Part shown: piece by piece, positions 37,701 through 45,822 of the stretch
Numbering within the stretch: the stretch's first letter is position 1
Layout of the letters: each line of letters opens with the position of its first letter
DNA from: Bradyrhizobium sp. CCBAU 53338
GTDB taxonomy: Bacteria > Pseudomonadota > Alphaproteobacteria > Rhizobiales > Xanthobacteraceae
NCBI RefSeq assembly: GCF_015291665.1
Contig: NZ_CP030048.1
Location: 930,001-994,000, forward strand
Length of the DNA stretch: 64,000 nucleotides
Reading direction: 5' to 3'
Made by a program: the position numbers and the translations under genes
The notes under the pieces: model-generated
Seen by the model: the letters and a program-made list of their open reading frames with translations, nothing else
Database searches by the model: none
What the model was told of the DNA's origin: nothing

Positions 37701-37762
37701 GGCGTGGCTGCGGCTTCGCGGAGGTCTATGAAAGTCCATCTTCAAGAGGCTTCGCGGGACAG

Positions 37763-37817
37763 GCTTCGCCCGTTCGGTCTTGCGCGCCGCGCCACGCAAA
37801 GCCCGAACGGGCGAAGC
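37763..37817. repeat. Inverted repeat downstream of tRNA-Leu
   Basis: GCTTCGCCCGTTCGG (37763-37777) and CCGAACGGGCGAAGC (37803-37817) are perfect 15-bp arms around a 25-bp loop. It lies 2 bp beyond the tRNA 3' end on the minus strand and may terminate or help process the tRNA transcript; no T-run is present. Confidence 0.6.
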
Positions 37818-37818
37818 G

Positions 37819-37903
37819 TGGTGCCCCTGGCCGGAATCGAACCAGCACTCCTTGCGGAACTCGATTTTGAGTCGAGCGCGTCTACCAGTTCCGCCACAGG
37901 GGC
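37819..37903 (-). tRNA. tRNA-Leu (CAA)
   Basis: On the minus strand the gene begins GCCCCTGTGGCGG and ends GGCCAGGGGCACCA with encoded CCA. The acceptor stem pairs GCCCCTG with CAGGGGC. The anticodon arm is CTCGA-CTCAAAA-TCGAG with anticodon CAA at 37867-37869, reading UUG. The long variable arm expected for a class II tRNA and the GGTTCGATTCC T-arm are present. A good sigma70 promoter lies 44 bp upstream. Confidence 0.96.
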
Positions 37904-37946
37904 CCTCGGTCGGCCCCTCCGATGGAGGGCGTCGCGAAGCCGGCGG

Positions 37947-37974
37947 ACTATAGCCATGGCAAGGGCGGGGTCAA
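37947..37974 (-). promoter_or_regulatory. Promoter of tRNA-Leu
   Basis: Minus-strand TTGACC (37969-37974) and TATAGT (37947-37952) are separated by 16 bp. They lie about 43 bp before the tRNA 5' end. Both hexamers match the sigma70 consensus at five of six positions or nearly so. Confidence 0.7.
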
Positions 37975-38062
37975 CCCGCGCCAAAGTGATCCCTGACGTT
38001 CTCGACAGGGACCCGGGCCGGGGTTAGAGCCATAAACCACGCCCTATCCGCAAGAGGCTGCC

Positions 38063-38602
38063 GTGACGACCCAGAGTGCCGCAATACCTGCGTTTCGCCC
38101 CGCTGCCGGCGCACCTGCGCTGACCGCTTCGCTGGCCGTCACCCTGATCGCGGCGGCGACGATCGCGGGCGCCTGGTTCTTCCAGCTCGTCCTGGACATC
38201 CTGCCCTGTCCGCTCTGCCTCGAGCAGCGCTATGCCTATTATCTCGCGATCCCGCTCGGTGCGCTCACGGCGCTGGCGGCGCGAAGCGGCGCGCCGCGGC
38301 CGCTGCTGCTGGCGGGGCTGGCGATCCTCGCCCTTGCGGCGCTCGCCAATGCCGGGCTCGGCGCCTACCACTCCGGTGTCGAATGGGGTCTCTGGAAGGG
38401 GCCGACCGATTGCACCGGACCGGTGGTCAATCTCGGCAGCGCCGGGGATCTCTTGTCACGGCTCGACACCGTCAAGGTGGTGCGCTGCGACGAGGTGCAA
38501 TGGCGCTTCCTCGGCCTCTCGCTCGCCGGCTACAATGTGCTGATCTCGCTGCTGATGGCCGCGATCGCCGGCTGGGGTCTTGTGCGGACCGCGAGCCGCT
38601 AG
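38063..38602 (+). CDS. dsbB: Disulfide bond formation protein B
   Basis: 179 residues from a GTG at 38063 with AAGAGG upstream. DsbB is an inner-membrane protein with four helices that reoxidises DsbA using quinone. The first redox pair is CPLC at residues 49-52 and the second is C117 and C142 in the second periplasmic loop, with the conserved R57 (EQR) near the quinone site. No dsbA lies nearby. Its TAG stop shares the four bases CTAG with the stop of the convergent livF gene. Confidence 0.92.
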   Translation: MTTQSAAIPAFRPAAGAPALTASLAVTLIAAATIAGAWFFQLVLDILPCPLCLEQRYAYYLAIPLGALTALAARSGAPRPLLLAGLAILALAALANAGLGAYHSGVEWGLWKGPTDCTGPVVNLGSAGDLLSRLDTVKVVRCDEVQWRFLGLSLAGYNVLISLLMAAIAGWGLVRTASR

Positions 38603-39330
38603 ATCGTGCTCGCGCCTTCGTGCTGGAAGCCGAGATAGCTCGCCGCCACCCGCTCGTTCGCCGCGATGTCGCTGGCCTTGCCGCTGAGCACGAACTCGCC
38701 GAGCTCCATCACATAGGCATGGTCGGCGATCTTCAGCGCAGCCTGCGCGTTCTGCTCGACCAGCAGCACGGAGACGCCGCTGGCGCGTAGCTCGGTGACG
38801 ATGCGGAAGATGTCGGCGACGATGATCGGCGCGAGGCCGAGGCTCGGCTCGTCCAGCATCAGCAGCTTTGGCTCGCCCATCAGCGCGCGCCCCATCGCCA
38901 GCATCTGCTGCTCTCCGCCCGAGAGGGTGCCGGCGAGCTGCTTGCGGCGCTCCTTGAGGCGCGGAAACAGCATGTAGATCCGCTCGATCGAGGCCTTGGC
39001 CCGGCTCTTCTCGATGCGGAAGGCGCCCAGCTCGAGATTGTCCTCGACATTCATGGTGACGAACAATTCGCGATGCTCCGGCACGAGGCCGAGCCCCATC
39101 GCGACGCGGTCCTCGATGTCGAGCCGGGCGAGGTCCTGGCCGGCAAAGGCGACGCGGCCCTTCAGCGGCAGGATGCCCATGATGGCCGAGAGCAGCGTGG
39201 TCTTGCCGGCGCCGTTGGCGCCGACGATGGTGACGATCTCGTTCTCGCCGACATCGAGCGCCACCGAGCGCACCGCCTCGACCTTGCCATAGGCGACATG
39301 CGCGTCGGTGACGGACAACAACGCGCTCAT
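38599..39330 (-). CDS. livF: Branched-chain amino acid-type ABC transporter ATPase (LivF)
   Basis: 243 residues from the ATG at 39330, which overlaps the stop of the upstream fused gene by 4 bp. Walker A is VGANGAGKTTLLS, the signature is LSGGEQQMLAMGRALM, Walker B is LLMLDEPSLGLAP and the switch is LLVEQNA. LivF-type ATPases pair with LivG to power uptake. This copy is the last gene of livH-livMG-livF. Its stop overlaps that of dsbB. Confidence 0.92.
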   Translation of the reverse strand: MSALLSVTDAHVAYGKVEAVRSVALDVGENEIVTIVGANGAGKTTLLSAIMGILPLKGRVAFAGQDLARLDIEDRVAMGLGLVPEHRELFVTMNVEDNLELGAFRIEKSRAKASIERIYMLFPRLKERRKQLAGTLSGGEQQMLAMGRALMGEPKLLMLDEPSLGLAPIIVADIFRIVTELRASGVSVLLVEQNAQAALKIADHAYVMELGEFVLSGKASDIAANERVAASYLGFQHEGASTI

Positions 39331-41096
39331 GCCGCCACTCCGAGATAGGCCTTGATCACTTCGGGATTGGTCTTGATCGTGGCGGGCGTGCCTTCGGCGA
39401 TCTTGGTGCCGAAATCGAGCACCACGATGCGGTCGGCGAGGTTCATCACGAAACCCATGTCGTGCTCGACCAATAGGACGGACATTCCGCCGTCGCGCAG
39501 GTCGCGCAGCAGTTTCGCAAGCTGCTGCTTCTCCATGTGGCGCAGGCCGGCGGCGGGCTCGTCGAGCAGCAGCAGCATCGGATCGACGCACAGCGCGCGC
39601 GCGATCTCGACGATGCGCTGCTGGCCGAGCGATAGCGATCCTGCGAGCTGATGCATCTGGTCGGCAAGGCCGACACGCTCGATCTGGCGGGCGGCTTCCG
39701 CGAGCAGTTTTGCCTCGTCCGCGCGGTCGAGCCTCAGCATCGAGGCGAGCGGGCCGGACTGGCCGCGCAGATGGGCGCCGATCGCGACATTCTCCAGCAC
39801 GGTCATGTCGGGGACGAGCTTGACGTGCTGGAAGGTCCTGCTGATGCCGAGCTTGACGATCTCCTGCGGCGGCGCGCGATCGACCTTCCTGCCGAGCACC
39901 GAGATCGAACCCGACGTCGCCGACAGCACGCCGGTGATCAGGTTGAAGGTCGTGCTCTTGCCGGCGCCGTTGGGGCCGATCAGCGCGACGATCTCGCGGG
40001 CCTGGACGTCGAAGGAGACGTTGTTGACCGCGACCACGCCGCCGAATTGCTTGCGCGCCTTCTCGACCTGGAGAAGGATGCTGGACTGGCCTGGCGAACG
40101 GGGGCGCTGCTCCAGCGGCAGCGAGGTGTCGGGCTTCTTGCCGCGGGTCGCCTCGGGCAGCAACGACATCAGCCAGGGCCAGACGCCGCCGGGGGCGAGC
40201 TGCAGCAGCGCCACCAGCATGATGCCGAACACGATGGTCTCGACCTGGCCGGAGCCGGGCAGGATCAGCGGCAGATAGCTTTGCAGCACCTCTTTCAGGA
40301 TCACGACGATCGCCGCGCCCAGCACGCCGCCCCAGACGTAGCCGGCGCCGCCGACCACCGCGATGAAGAGATATTCGATGCCGGCATGGGCGCCGAACGG
40401 CGTCGGCGTCACGGCGCGCTGGAGGTGGGCATAGAGCCAGCCGGAGAGGCCGGCGAGCACGGCGGCATGGATGAACACCAGCAGCTTGGCGCGCGGCGTG
40501 TGCACGCCGAACGCTTCCGCTGCGACATGGCCGCGCCTGAGCGCGCGGATGGCGCGGCCGGTGCGGGAGTCCAGCAGGTTCATGGTGAGAAGGGCCGAGA
40601 TCAGGACGGCGACCCAGATCGCGTAGTAGATCGAGTCGGGCGAGAGCATCCTGAACGTGCCGATCGACAGCGGCGGAATTGCCGAGACGCCGTCGTTGCG
40701 CCCGAGGAATTCCAGCTTGCTGAAGAGGTAGAACAGGCCGAGTCCCCAGGCGAGCGTGCCCAGCGGCAAATAATGGCCGGAGAGGCGGACGGTGATCAGG
40801 CCGAGCAGCACCGCGAACAGGCCGCTGACCACGAGCGACAGCGGCAGTGTCAGCCAGGGCGACAGGCCGTAGGCCGTCGTCAGCACCGCGGTGGTGTAGG
40901 CGCCGAAGCCGACGAAGGCGGCCTGGCCGAACGAGGTCAGGCCGCCGACGCCGGTCAGCAGCACGAGACCCATCGCGACCAGTGCGGAGAGGCCGATATT
41001 GTCGAGCAGCACGATCCAGAACGGCGGCATGCCCGGGACGAACGGGATCGCCGCCATGAGAAGCGCGAAGACGAGGATGGGAAGCCGGCTCTGCAT
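39327..41096 (-). CDS. Fused LivM permease / LivG ATPase of HAAT-type ABC importer
   Basis: 589 residues. The N-terminal ~330 form a LivM-type permease with 8-10 helices ([71 protein letters not shown]). A ~25-residue linker ([20 protein letters not shown]) joins it to a complete LivG ATPase. That half has [57 protein letters not shown] and [15 protein letters not shown]. The fusion is continuous, with no stop or shift at the junction. Separate genes encode these parts in the 48-52 kb cluster. It transports an unknown amino acid or organic acid. Confidence 0.9.
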   Translation of the reverse strand: MQSRLPILVFALLMAAIPFVPGMPPFWIVLLDNIGLSALVAMGLVLLTGVGGLTSFGQAAFVGFGAYTTAVLTTAYGLSPWLTLPLSLVVSGLFAVLLGLITVRLSGHYLPLGTLAWGLGLFYLFSKLEFLGRNDGVSAIPPLSIGTFRMLSPDSIYYAIWVAVLISALLTMNLLDSRTGRAIRALRRGHVAAEAFGVHTPRAKLLVFIHAAVLAGLSGWLYAHLQRAVTPTPFGAHAGIEYLFIAVVGGAGYVWGGVLGAAIVVILKEVLQSYLPLILPGSGQVETIVFGIMLVALLQLAPGGVWPWLMSLLPEATRGKKPDTSLPLEQRPRSPGQSSILLQVEKARKQFGGVVAVNNVSFDVQAREIVALIGPNGAGKSTTFNLITGVLSATSGSISVLGRKVDRAPPQEIVKLGISRTFQHVKLVPDMTVLENVAIGAHLRGQSGPLASMLRLDRADEAKLLAEAARQIERVGLADQMHQLAGSLSLGQQRIVEIARALCVDPMLLLLDEPAAGLRHMEKQQLAKLLRDLRDGGMSVLLVEHDMGFVMNLADRIVVLDFGTKIAEGTPATIKTNPEVIKAYLGVAA

Positions 41097-41103
41097 CTTG
41101 GCC

Positions 41104-42144
41104 TCAGTCCTTCTCTTCTTCGACCGCGGGCGCAGCGAGCGAGCGCAGCAGCAGCACGGGGATGAGGAGCATGAACACGATCACCTCCTTGTAGTTGGAG
41201 GCATAGAAGGACGAGAAAGCCTCCACGATGCCGACGAACAGGGCCGCGACGGCGGTGAGGGGGTAGCTGACGAGGCCGCCGATGATCGCCGCGACGAAGC
41301 CCTTCAGGCCGATCAGGAAGCCACTGTCATAGTAGAGCGTCGTGATCGGCACGATCATGATGCCCGACAGCGCGCCGATGACGGACGCCAGCAGGAAGGC
41401 GATCTGGCCCGATAGCGTGGTGCGGATGCCGGCAAGCCGTGCACCCAGCCGGTTGACAGCGGTGGCGCGCAGCGCCTTGCCGTAGAGCGTCAGGCCGAAG
41501 AACAGCCAGAGCCCGACGATGAAGGCGATGGTGATGCCATAGACGGTGAGGCTCTGGCCGGTGAAGCGCAGCGAGCCCGCCGTGAAGGCGCCGGAGAGCA
41601 CCGCAGGTCCGCGCTGGCCCTCGGCGCCGAAGAACAGCAGGCCCAGCCCCTGAAGCGCCAGATGCACGCCGACCGAGGCGATCAGCAGCACCAGAACCGA
41701 AGTGTGTGCCAGCGGCTGGAACGCGATGCGGTAGAGATAGAGCCCGATCATGGCGACGATCACCAGCGACAGCGCGATGCAGATCGCGACCGGCGGCTTC
41801 TGCGCTGCGAAGTAAATCGTCAGCGCCAGCACGATGGCCGGCAGAACGACGTTGGCGAGCACGCTGCGCAGGATCAGCCGGCCATGCAGCGTCTTGCGGG
41901 CCACGAACAGGTCGAAGGCGCAGGCCGCGATGCCCATCGCCAGCGCCAGCTGGGCCGTGCCGGGCATCTGGCCGGAAGCCAGCGATGCATAGGTCAGCGC
42001 GCCATAGGTGACGAACTCGCCCTGGGGGATGAGAATGACGCGGGTGACGGCGAACACCAGCACCAGCGCCAGGCCGAGCAGCGCATAGATGGCGCCATTG
42101 GTGATGCCGTCCTGCAGCAGGAACAGCATGATGGTGGTGTTCAA
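41104..42144 (-). CDS. livH: Branched-chain amino acid-type ABC transporter permease (LivH)
   Basis: 346 residues, longer than typical LivH (~300). It starts at TTG 42144 with GGGGGAG about 11 bp upstream; the Met at codon 6 is an alternative. It has about nine membrane helices. Family blocks are LLQDGITNGAIYALLGLALVLVFAVTRVILIPQGEFVTYGAL and SGIMIVPITTLYYDSGFLIGLKGFVAAIIGGLVSYPLTAVAALFVGIVEAFSSFY. It is the first gene of livH-livMG-livF and lies divergent from a MarR gene. No binding-protein gene adjoins this cluster. Confidence 0.9.
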   Translation of the reverse strand: MNTTIMLFLLQDGITNGAIYALLGLALVLVFAVTRVILIPQGEFVTYGALTYASLASGQMPGTAQLALAMGIAACAFDLFVARKTLHGRLILRSVLANVVLPAIVLALTIYFAAQKPPVAICIALSLVIVAMIGLYLYRIAFQPLAHTSVLVLLIASVGVHLALQGLGLLFFGAEGQRGPAVLSGAFTAGSLRFTGQSLTVYGITIAFIVGLWLFFGLTLYGKALRATAVNRLGARLAGIRTTLSGQIAFLLASVIGALSGIMIVPITTLYYDSGFLIGLKGFVAAIIGGLVSYPLTAVAALFVGIVEAFSSFYASNYKEVIVFMLLIPVLLLRSLAAPAVEEEKD

Positions 42145-42230
42145 GACCGGACGCTCCCCCTTAAGATCCGGACCGGTCCTGCGCGATTGCGGTGGATGGT
42201 CCGTTCACAGCCATTGATCTACGCTGACGA

Positions 42231-42262
42231 TATTTGATATGGTCCATAACAATTATCAAATA
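42231..42262. promoter_or_regulatory. Operator-like palindrome between livH and marR-type gene
   Basis: TATTTGATA (42231-42239) and TATCAAATA (42254-42262) are perfect inverted arms around a 14-bp centre; the symmetry extends one further base on each side. This AT-rich block stands out in GC-rich surroundings. It lies 60 bp before the MarR-type gene and 87 bp before livH, the expected place for a MarR-family repressor to control both. Confidence 0.7.
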
Positions 42263-42322
42263 TAACATCAAGGGTGGGCGGACGACCCGTCCCGAATTTA
42301 GCGGGATTACGAGCACGAGGCG

Positions 42323-42844
42323 ATGACCGTTTCCAAAACCGCCGAAAAGTCCTCCGAAAAGGCGTCCGATGCGACCAAGGGGCGCAAGGATGCGCCCGAA
42401 GGCGTGCCCGAAGCCCTCCAGCTCGGCGAACTCTCCGAGCAGCTCGGCTACGTGCTGAAGCGGGCGCAGCTCAAGGTGTTCGAGAATTTTCTGCGCTGCA
42501 TGGCCTCGCTCCAGCTGACGCCGGCGCAGTTCTCGGTGCTGTTGCTGGTGGAGAAGAACCCCGGGCGTAACCAGACCGAGATCGCCTCCACCCTCGGCAT
42601 CCTCCGGCCGAATTTCGTCGCCATGCTCGACAATCTCGAGAGCCGCGATCTCTGCGCCCGGATCCGCTCCACCAACGACCGCCGCTCGCACATTCTTGTG
42701 CTGACCGACAAGGGCAAGGCCGTGCTGACGCGTGCCAAGAAGCTCGTCGCCACCAAGCACGAGTCGCGGCTCAACGAACTGCTCGGGCAGGCCAACCGCG
42801 AGGCGCTGCTGGAGATGCTATCGAAGATCGCCAACGAGTTTTGA
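42323..42844 (+). CDS. MarR-family transcriptional regulator
   Basis: 173 residues. A charged, probably flexible N-terminus of ~30 residues precedes a MarR winged helix-turn-helix. It contains LKRAQLKVFENFLRCMASLQLTPAQFSVLLLVEKNPGRNQTEIASTLGILRPNFVAMLDNLESRDLCAR (recognition helix), then STNDRRSHILVLTDKGKAVL (wing with the DRR motif). MarR dimers usually repress neighbouring genes and release DNA on binding small aromatic or acid ligands. The palindrome just upstream, shared with the divergent livH operon, is its likely site. Confidence 0.92.
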   Translation: MTVSKTAEKSSEKASDATKGRKDAPEGVPEALQLGELSEQLGYVLKRAQLKVFENFLRCMASLQLTPAQFSVLLLVEKNPGRNQTEIASTLGILRPNFVAMLDNLESRDLCARIRSTNDRRSHILVLTDKGKAVLTRAKKLVATKHESRLNELLGQANREALLEMLSKIANEF

Positions 42845-42878
42845 CGCGCCCGGCCATGGCGGCGGGCAGGCAGGCGCC

Positions 42879-44162
42879 TCAATCCACCAAGATCACCCTG
42901 ACGTCGTTCACATTGGTCAGCGTCGGGCCGGGCGTCAGCAGATCCCCCGTCGCCTCGAAGAACGTCGTCGCGTCGTTGTTGTCCAGATAGGCCTGCGGCT
43001 GAAGCCCCTGCGCCTTCATCTTCGCAAACGTCGCGGCGTCGATGAGCGCGCCGGCGGGATCGGTGGGATGGCCGGCGCCGCCGTCGGCGCCGTCCGTATC
43101 GCCGGCAAGCGCCGAGATGTCGGGCGTGTCCTTCAGCAGAGCGGCCAGCGCCAGCGCGTATTCCTGGTTGGGGCCGCCGCGGCCGTTGCCGCGCACGGTG
43201 ACCGTGAGCTCGCCGCCGGAGAGGATGGCGACGCGCTTGCCCTGCGCGCGCGCGGCAAGCGCGAGTTTCGCGTGACCGGCGGCGACCTCGCGCGCCTCGC
43301 CCTCGAGATCGGCGCCGAGATCGATGGTCTCGTAGCCGGCGTCTTTCGCGAGCTTCACCGCGGCGTCGAGCGACTGCTTGGGCCGCGCGATCAGTTCGAA
43401 ATGCGCGCGGGCGAAGGCGGCGTCGCCCGGCTTGCAGCTTTCATTGGCGGGATCGTCGAGCGCGCGGGCTACGGCATCGTCGATCGCGAGCTTGTACTTT
43501 GCGACGATCGCGCGTGCGTCCGCGAGCGTGGTCGGATCGGGCACGGTCGGGCCCGAGGCGATCGCGGAGGGATCGTCATGCGGCACGTCCGAGATCGCGA
43601 GCGTCACGATCTCGGCGGCGTTCTTGCCGGCGCGCGCGAGCCGTCCGCCCTTGATCCGCGAGAGATGCTTGCGCACGATATTCATTTCGCCGATCGGTGC
43701 GCCCGAGCGCAGCAGCGCCTTGTTGACCGCCTGCTTCTGCGCGAAGCTGATGCCGTCCACCGGCGCGATCCAGTTCGCCGAACCGCCGCCGGTGAGCAGC
43801 ACCAGCAGCAGATCGTCAGGCCCAGCCTCCCCCGCCAGCGCGAGCGTGTCGGCCGCGCCTTTGAGGCCGGCCTCGTCAGGGACGGGATGACCGGCTTCGA
43901 CGACGCGGATGCGGCGCGTCGGCACGCCATAGCCGTGGCGCGTGGTGGCGATGCCGACGAGCCGCTCCGGCGCGAGTTCGAGCGTGTCGAGGTAGTGCCG
44001 CTCCGCAGCCGCGGCCATCGCTGCGGCGCCTTTGCCGGCGGCAAGGCAGATCACGCGCCCCTTGGGCGCCGGACGCAGGTGAGGTGCGAGGATCGTGCTC
44101 GGATGAGCGGCGGCAACGGCGGCGTCGTAGAGCGCGCGGAGCAGGGGGCGTCGGTCGGTCAT
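42879..44162 (-). CDS. Glycerate 2-kinase (DUF4147/MOFRL family)
   Basis: 427 residues, the usual length of class II glycerate kinases. It phosphorylates D-glycerate to 2-phosphoglycerate; older annotations call the family TtuD or hydroxypyruvate reductase. The N-terminal DUF4147 domain has CLAAGKGAAAMAAAAE, GHPVPDEAGLKGA and LLVLLTGGGSANWIAPVDGIS. The C-terminal MOFRL domain has AILSGGELTVTVRGNGRGGPNQEYALALA and LAGDTDGADGGAGHPTDPAGALID. It connects the serine, tartrate or glyoxylate routes to glycolysis. It is convergent with the MarR-type gene and stands alone. Confidence 0.9.
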   Translation of the reverse strand: MTDRRPLLRALYDAAVAAAHPSTILAPHLRPAPKGRVICLAAGKGAAAMAAAAERHYLDTLELAPERLVGIATTRHGYGVPTRRIRVVEAGHPVPDEAGLKGAADTLALAGEAGPDDLLLVLLTGGGSANWIAPVDGISFAQKQAVNKALLRSGAPIGEMNIVRKHLSRIKGGRLARAGKNAAEIVTLAISDVPHDDPSAIASGPTVPDPTTLADARAIVAKYKLAIDDAVARALDDPANESCKPGDAAFARAHFELIARPKQSLDAAVKLAKDAGYETIDLGADLEGEAREVAAGHAKLALAARAQGKRVAILSGGELTVTVRGNGRGGPNQEYALALAALLKDTPDISALAGDTDGADGGAGHPTDPAGALIDAATFAKMKAQGLQPQAYLDNNDATTFFEATGDLLTPGPTLTNVNDVRVILVD

Positions 44163-44272
44163 GACGATGGCCTTCGGCAGACTCGTGAGCAGACTAGAGC
44201 TGTGGCGAGAACGTCGCCATGCCCCTGCCTAGCGCATCGGGCGCAAAAGGGTAAGCAGGCTTTACCATCATT

Positions 44273-44286
44273 CGATTGTGCAATCG
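44273..44286. promoter_or_regulatory. Small palindrome upstream of glycerate kinase
   Basis: CGATTG (44273-44278) and CAATCG (44281-44286) are separated by TG. They lie about 110 bp upstream of the glycerate kinase start and 27 bp beyond the terminator of the binding-protein array. Flanking ATCAT and GATGAT partly extend the symmetry. It is a possible operator for an unknown regulator. Confidence 0.3.
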
Positions 44287-44309
44287 CGTGATGATAATCG
44301 GCGCCTGGC

Positions 44310-44338
44310 AAAACCCCCTGCGAGATGATCGCAGGGGG
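44310..44338 (-). terminator. Terminator after third binding-protein gene
   Basis: CCCCCTGCGA (44314-44323) and TCGCAGGGGG (44329-44338) form a perfect 10-bp stem. Minus-strand transcripts then read TTTTG. It lies 28 bp after the stop of the gene at 44366-45595 and ends the transporter array. Confidence 0.8.
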
Positions 44339-44365
44339 CCATTAGCGTCGCAATTCAGATAGCGC

Positions 44366-45595
44366 TTAGCCGCCGGCGTCGGCGCTGATCACGTCGCCGA
44401 ACAGTTCCCAGCGTTCGCCCTTGAATTTCTCGAGCTGGAGCTGGCTGATCGGTGCAAAGTCGTTCGGGCCGGTGTTGATCTTGATGCCCGGCAGCAGCGC
44501 CTCGGTGCGGAAGTCCTTCAGGCTTGCCGCCTGCTTCATGATGTTCTCGTGCGTGAGATTGTCGCCGCACTTCTTCAGCACGGCCACCAGCGTCTGCGCC
44601 ACCGCGTAGCCGACGATGGTGCCCTTGTCGAGCTTGTCGCCCTCAGGGAAGTATTTGCCCATGAAGGCGAGAAAATCCTTCATGCCGGGATCGTTGTTCC
44701 ATTCCGGATCCGACACGTCCTTGAGGTAGTCGGCCGAGATGATGTCCTGGCCGTTCTCGAAGCCGGCGGGCTTCATCACGCTGCCGACGGATGCGGAGAC
44801 GTTGTTGAGGAAGTGCAGCGGCTTCCAGCCGATCTCGGCGTTCTTCTTGATCGCCTGCGCGGCGAATTTCGGCGTCGTGATGTTCATGAACACGTCGGCG
44901 CCGGTCGACTTGAGCTTCACGATGTGGTTATCGATGGTCGGCTCGGAGGTCTCGTAGCTTTCCTCCGCAACGATCATCGAGGACGCCTTGGCGCCGAGGC
45001 CGTCCTTGAGGCCCTTCAGATAGTCCTTGCCGTAATCGTCGTTCTGGTAGAGCACCGCGATCTTGGCGTCCGGCTTGTGCTTGAGCAGCCACTTTGCGTA
45101 GATCTGCGTCTCGCTCTGGTAGTTGGGCTGCCAGCCCATCGTCCACGGGAAGTTCTGCGGGTCGTTCCACTTGGTGGCGCCGGTGGCCACGAACAGCTGC
45201 GGCACCTTCTTGGTGTTCATGTATTTGTGGATCGCCGAGTTCGGCGGCGTACCGAGCGAGTTGAAGATGAACAGCACCTCGTCGCTCTCGACCAGCTTGC
45301 GGGCCTGCTCCACCGTCTTCGGCGGCGAGTACGCGTCGTCATAGGAGATGAAGTTGATCTTGCGGCCGTTGATGCCGCCTTCGTCGTTGATCTTCTTGAA
45401 ATAGGCGGCTTCGGTCCGCCCGATGATGCCGTAGGCGGAGGCCGGTCCGCTGTAGGGCATGATGTTGCCGATCTTGATCTCGGTATCGGTCGCGCCGGTA
45501 TCGTATTTCTTCTGGGCCGACGCAGTGGACGTCGTGGCCGCGATGAGCGCGAGCGCGAGTGACGCGGCCGCAAGCTTGCCGGTGACAGCGGGCAT
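44366..45595 (-). CDS. Periplasmic solute-binding protein, Liv type (copy C)
   Basis: 409 residues from the ATG at 45595 with GGGAG upstream. A signal peptide (LAAASLALALIAATTSTASA) precedes a type I periplasmic-binding fold of the Leu/Ile/Val/urea/amide group. TEIKIGNIMPYSGPASAY opens the mature protein, followed by GGINGRKINFISYDDAYSPPKTVEQ, LYQNDDYGKDYLKGLKDGLG and VYETSEPTI-like strands (here SYETSEPTIDNHI). It is the last of three tandem paralogues behind livGFHM; lengths are 409, 408 and 409 residues. The next-door pim genes make dicarboxylates or fatty acids plausible ligands. It has its own terminator. Confidence 0.9.
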   Translation of the reverse strand: MPAVTGKLAAASLALALIAATTSTASAQKKYDTGATDTEIKIGNIMPYSGPASAYGIIGRTEAAYFKKINDEGGINGRKINFISYDDAYSPPKTVEQARKLVESDEVLFIFNSLGTPPNSAIHKYMNTKKVPQLFVATGATKWNDPQNFPWTMGWQPNYQSETQIYAKWLLKHKPDAKIAVLYQNDDYGKDYLKGLKDGLGAKASSMIVAEESYETSEPTIDNHIVKLKSTGADVFMNITTPKFAAQAIKKNAEIGWKPLHFLNNVSASVGSVMKPAGFENGQDIISADYLKDVSDPEWNNDPGMKDFLAFMGKYFPEGDKLDKGTIVGYAVAQTLVAVLKKCGDNLTHENIMKQAASLKDFRTEALLPGIKINTGPNDFAPISQLQLEKFKGERWELFGDVISADAGG

Positions 45596-45703
45596 TCCAA
45601 TCTCCCTATTTTCTTTGTGTGTGTGCGCTCCTTTTCTTGCCGTGATTGTTTTTGAGCCGCGCAGCCGCAATTCAATACGATTTGCCTGAGGGCTTCAACA
45701 GAA

Positions 45704-45730
45704 AGCCCCCGCGACGTGGTCGCAGGGGCT
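45704..45730 (-). terminator. Terminator between binding-protein copies B and C
   Basis: AGCCCCCGCGAC (45704-45715) pairs with GTCGCAGGGGCT (45719-45730) with one mismatch. On the minus strand it is followed by TTTC. It sits 93 bp after the stop of copy B and 109 bp before copy C, so copy C may be expressed by readthrough or its own promoter. Confidence 0.7.
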
Positions 45731-45822
45731 GCGTCTTTAGTAGTCAGGGACGCCTGTGCAACTGCGAAAGGACGAGACGGTCTTGAGTTGCCAGAGGGAT
45801 GTCGAACTATTCTGAGTTGCCG

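Noticed and set aside
39327..41096. Frameshift artefact joining livM and livG
   Set aside because: The frame is continuous, the linker is polar and in-frame, and I see no ribosome-binding site plus start at the junction that would suggest a separate livG.
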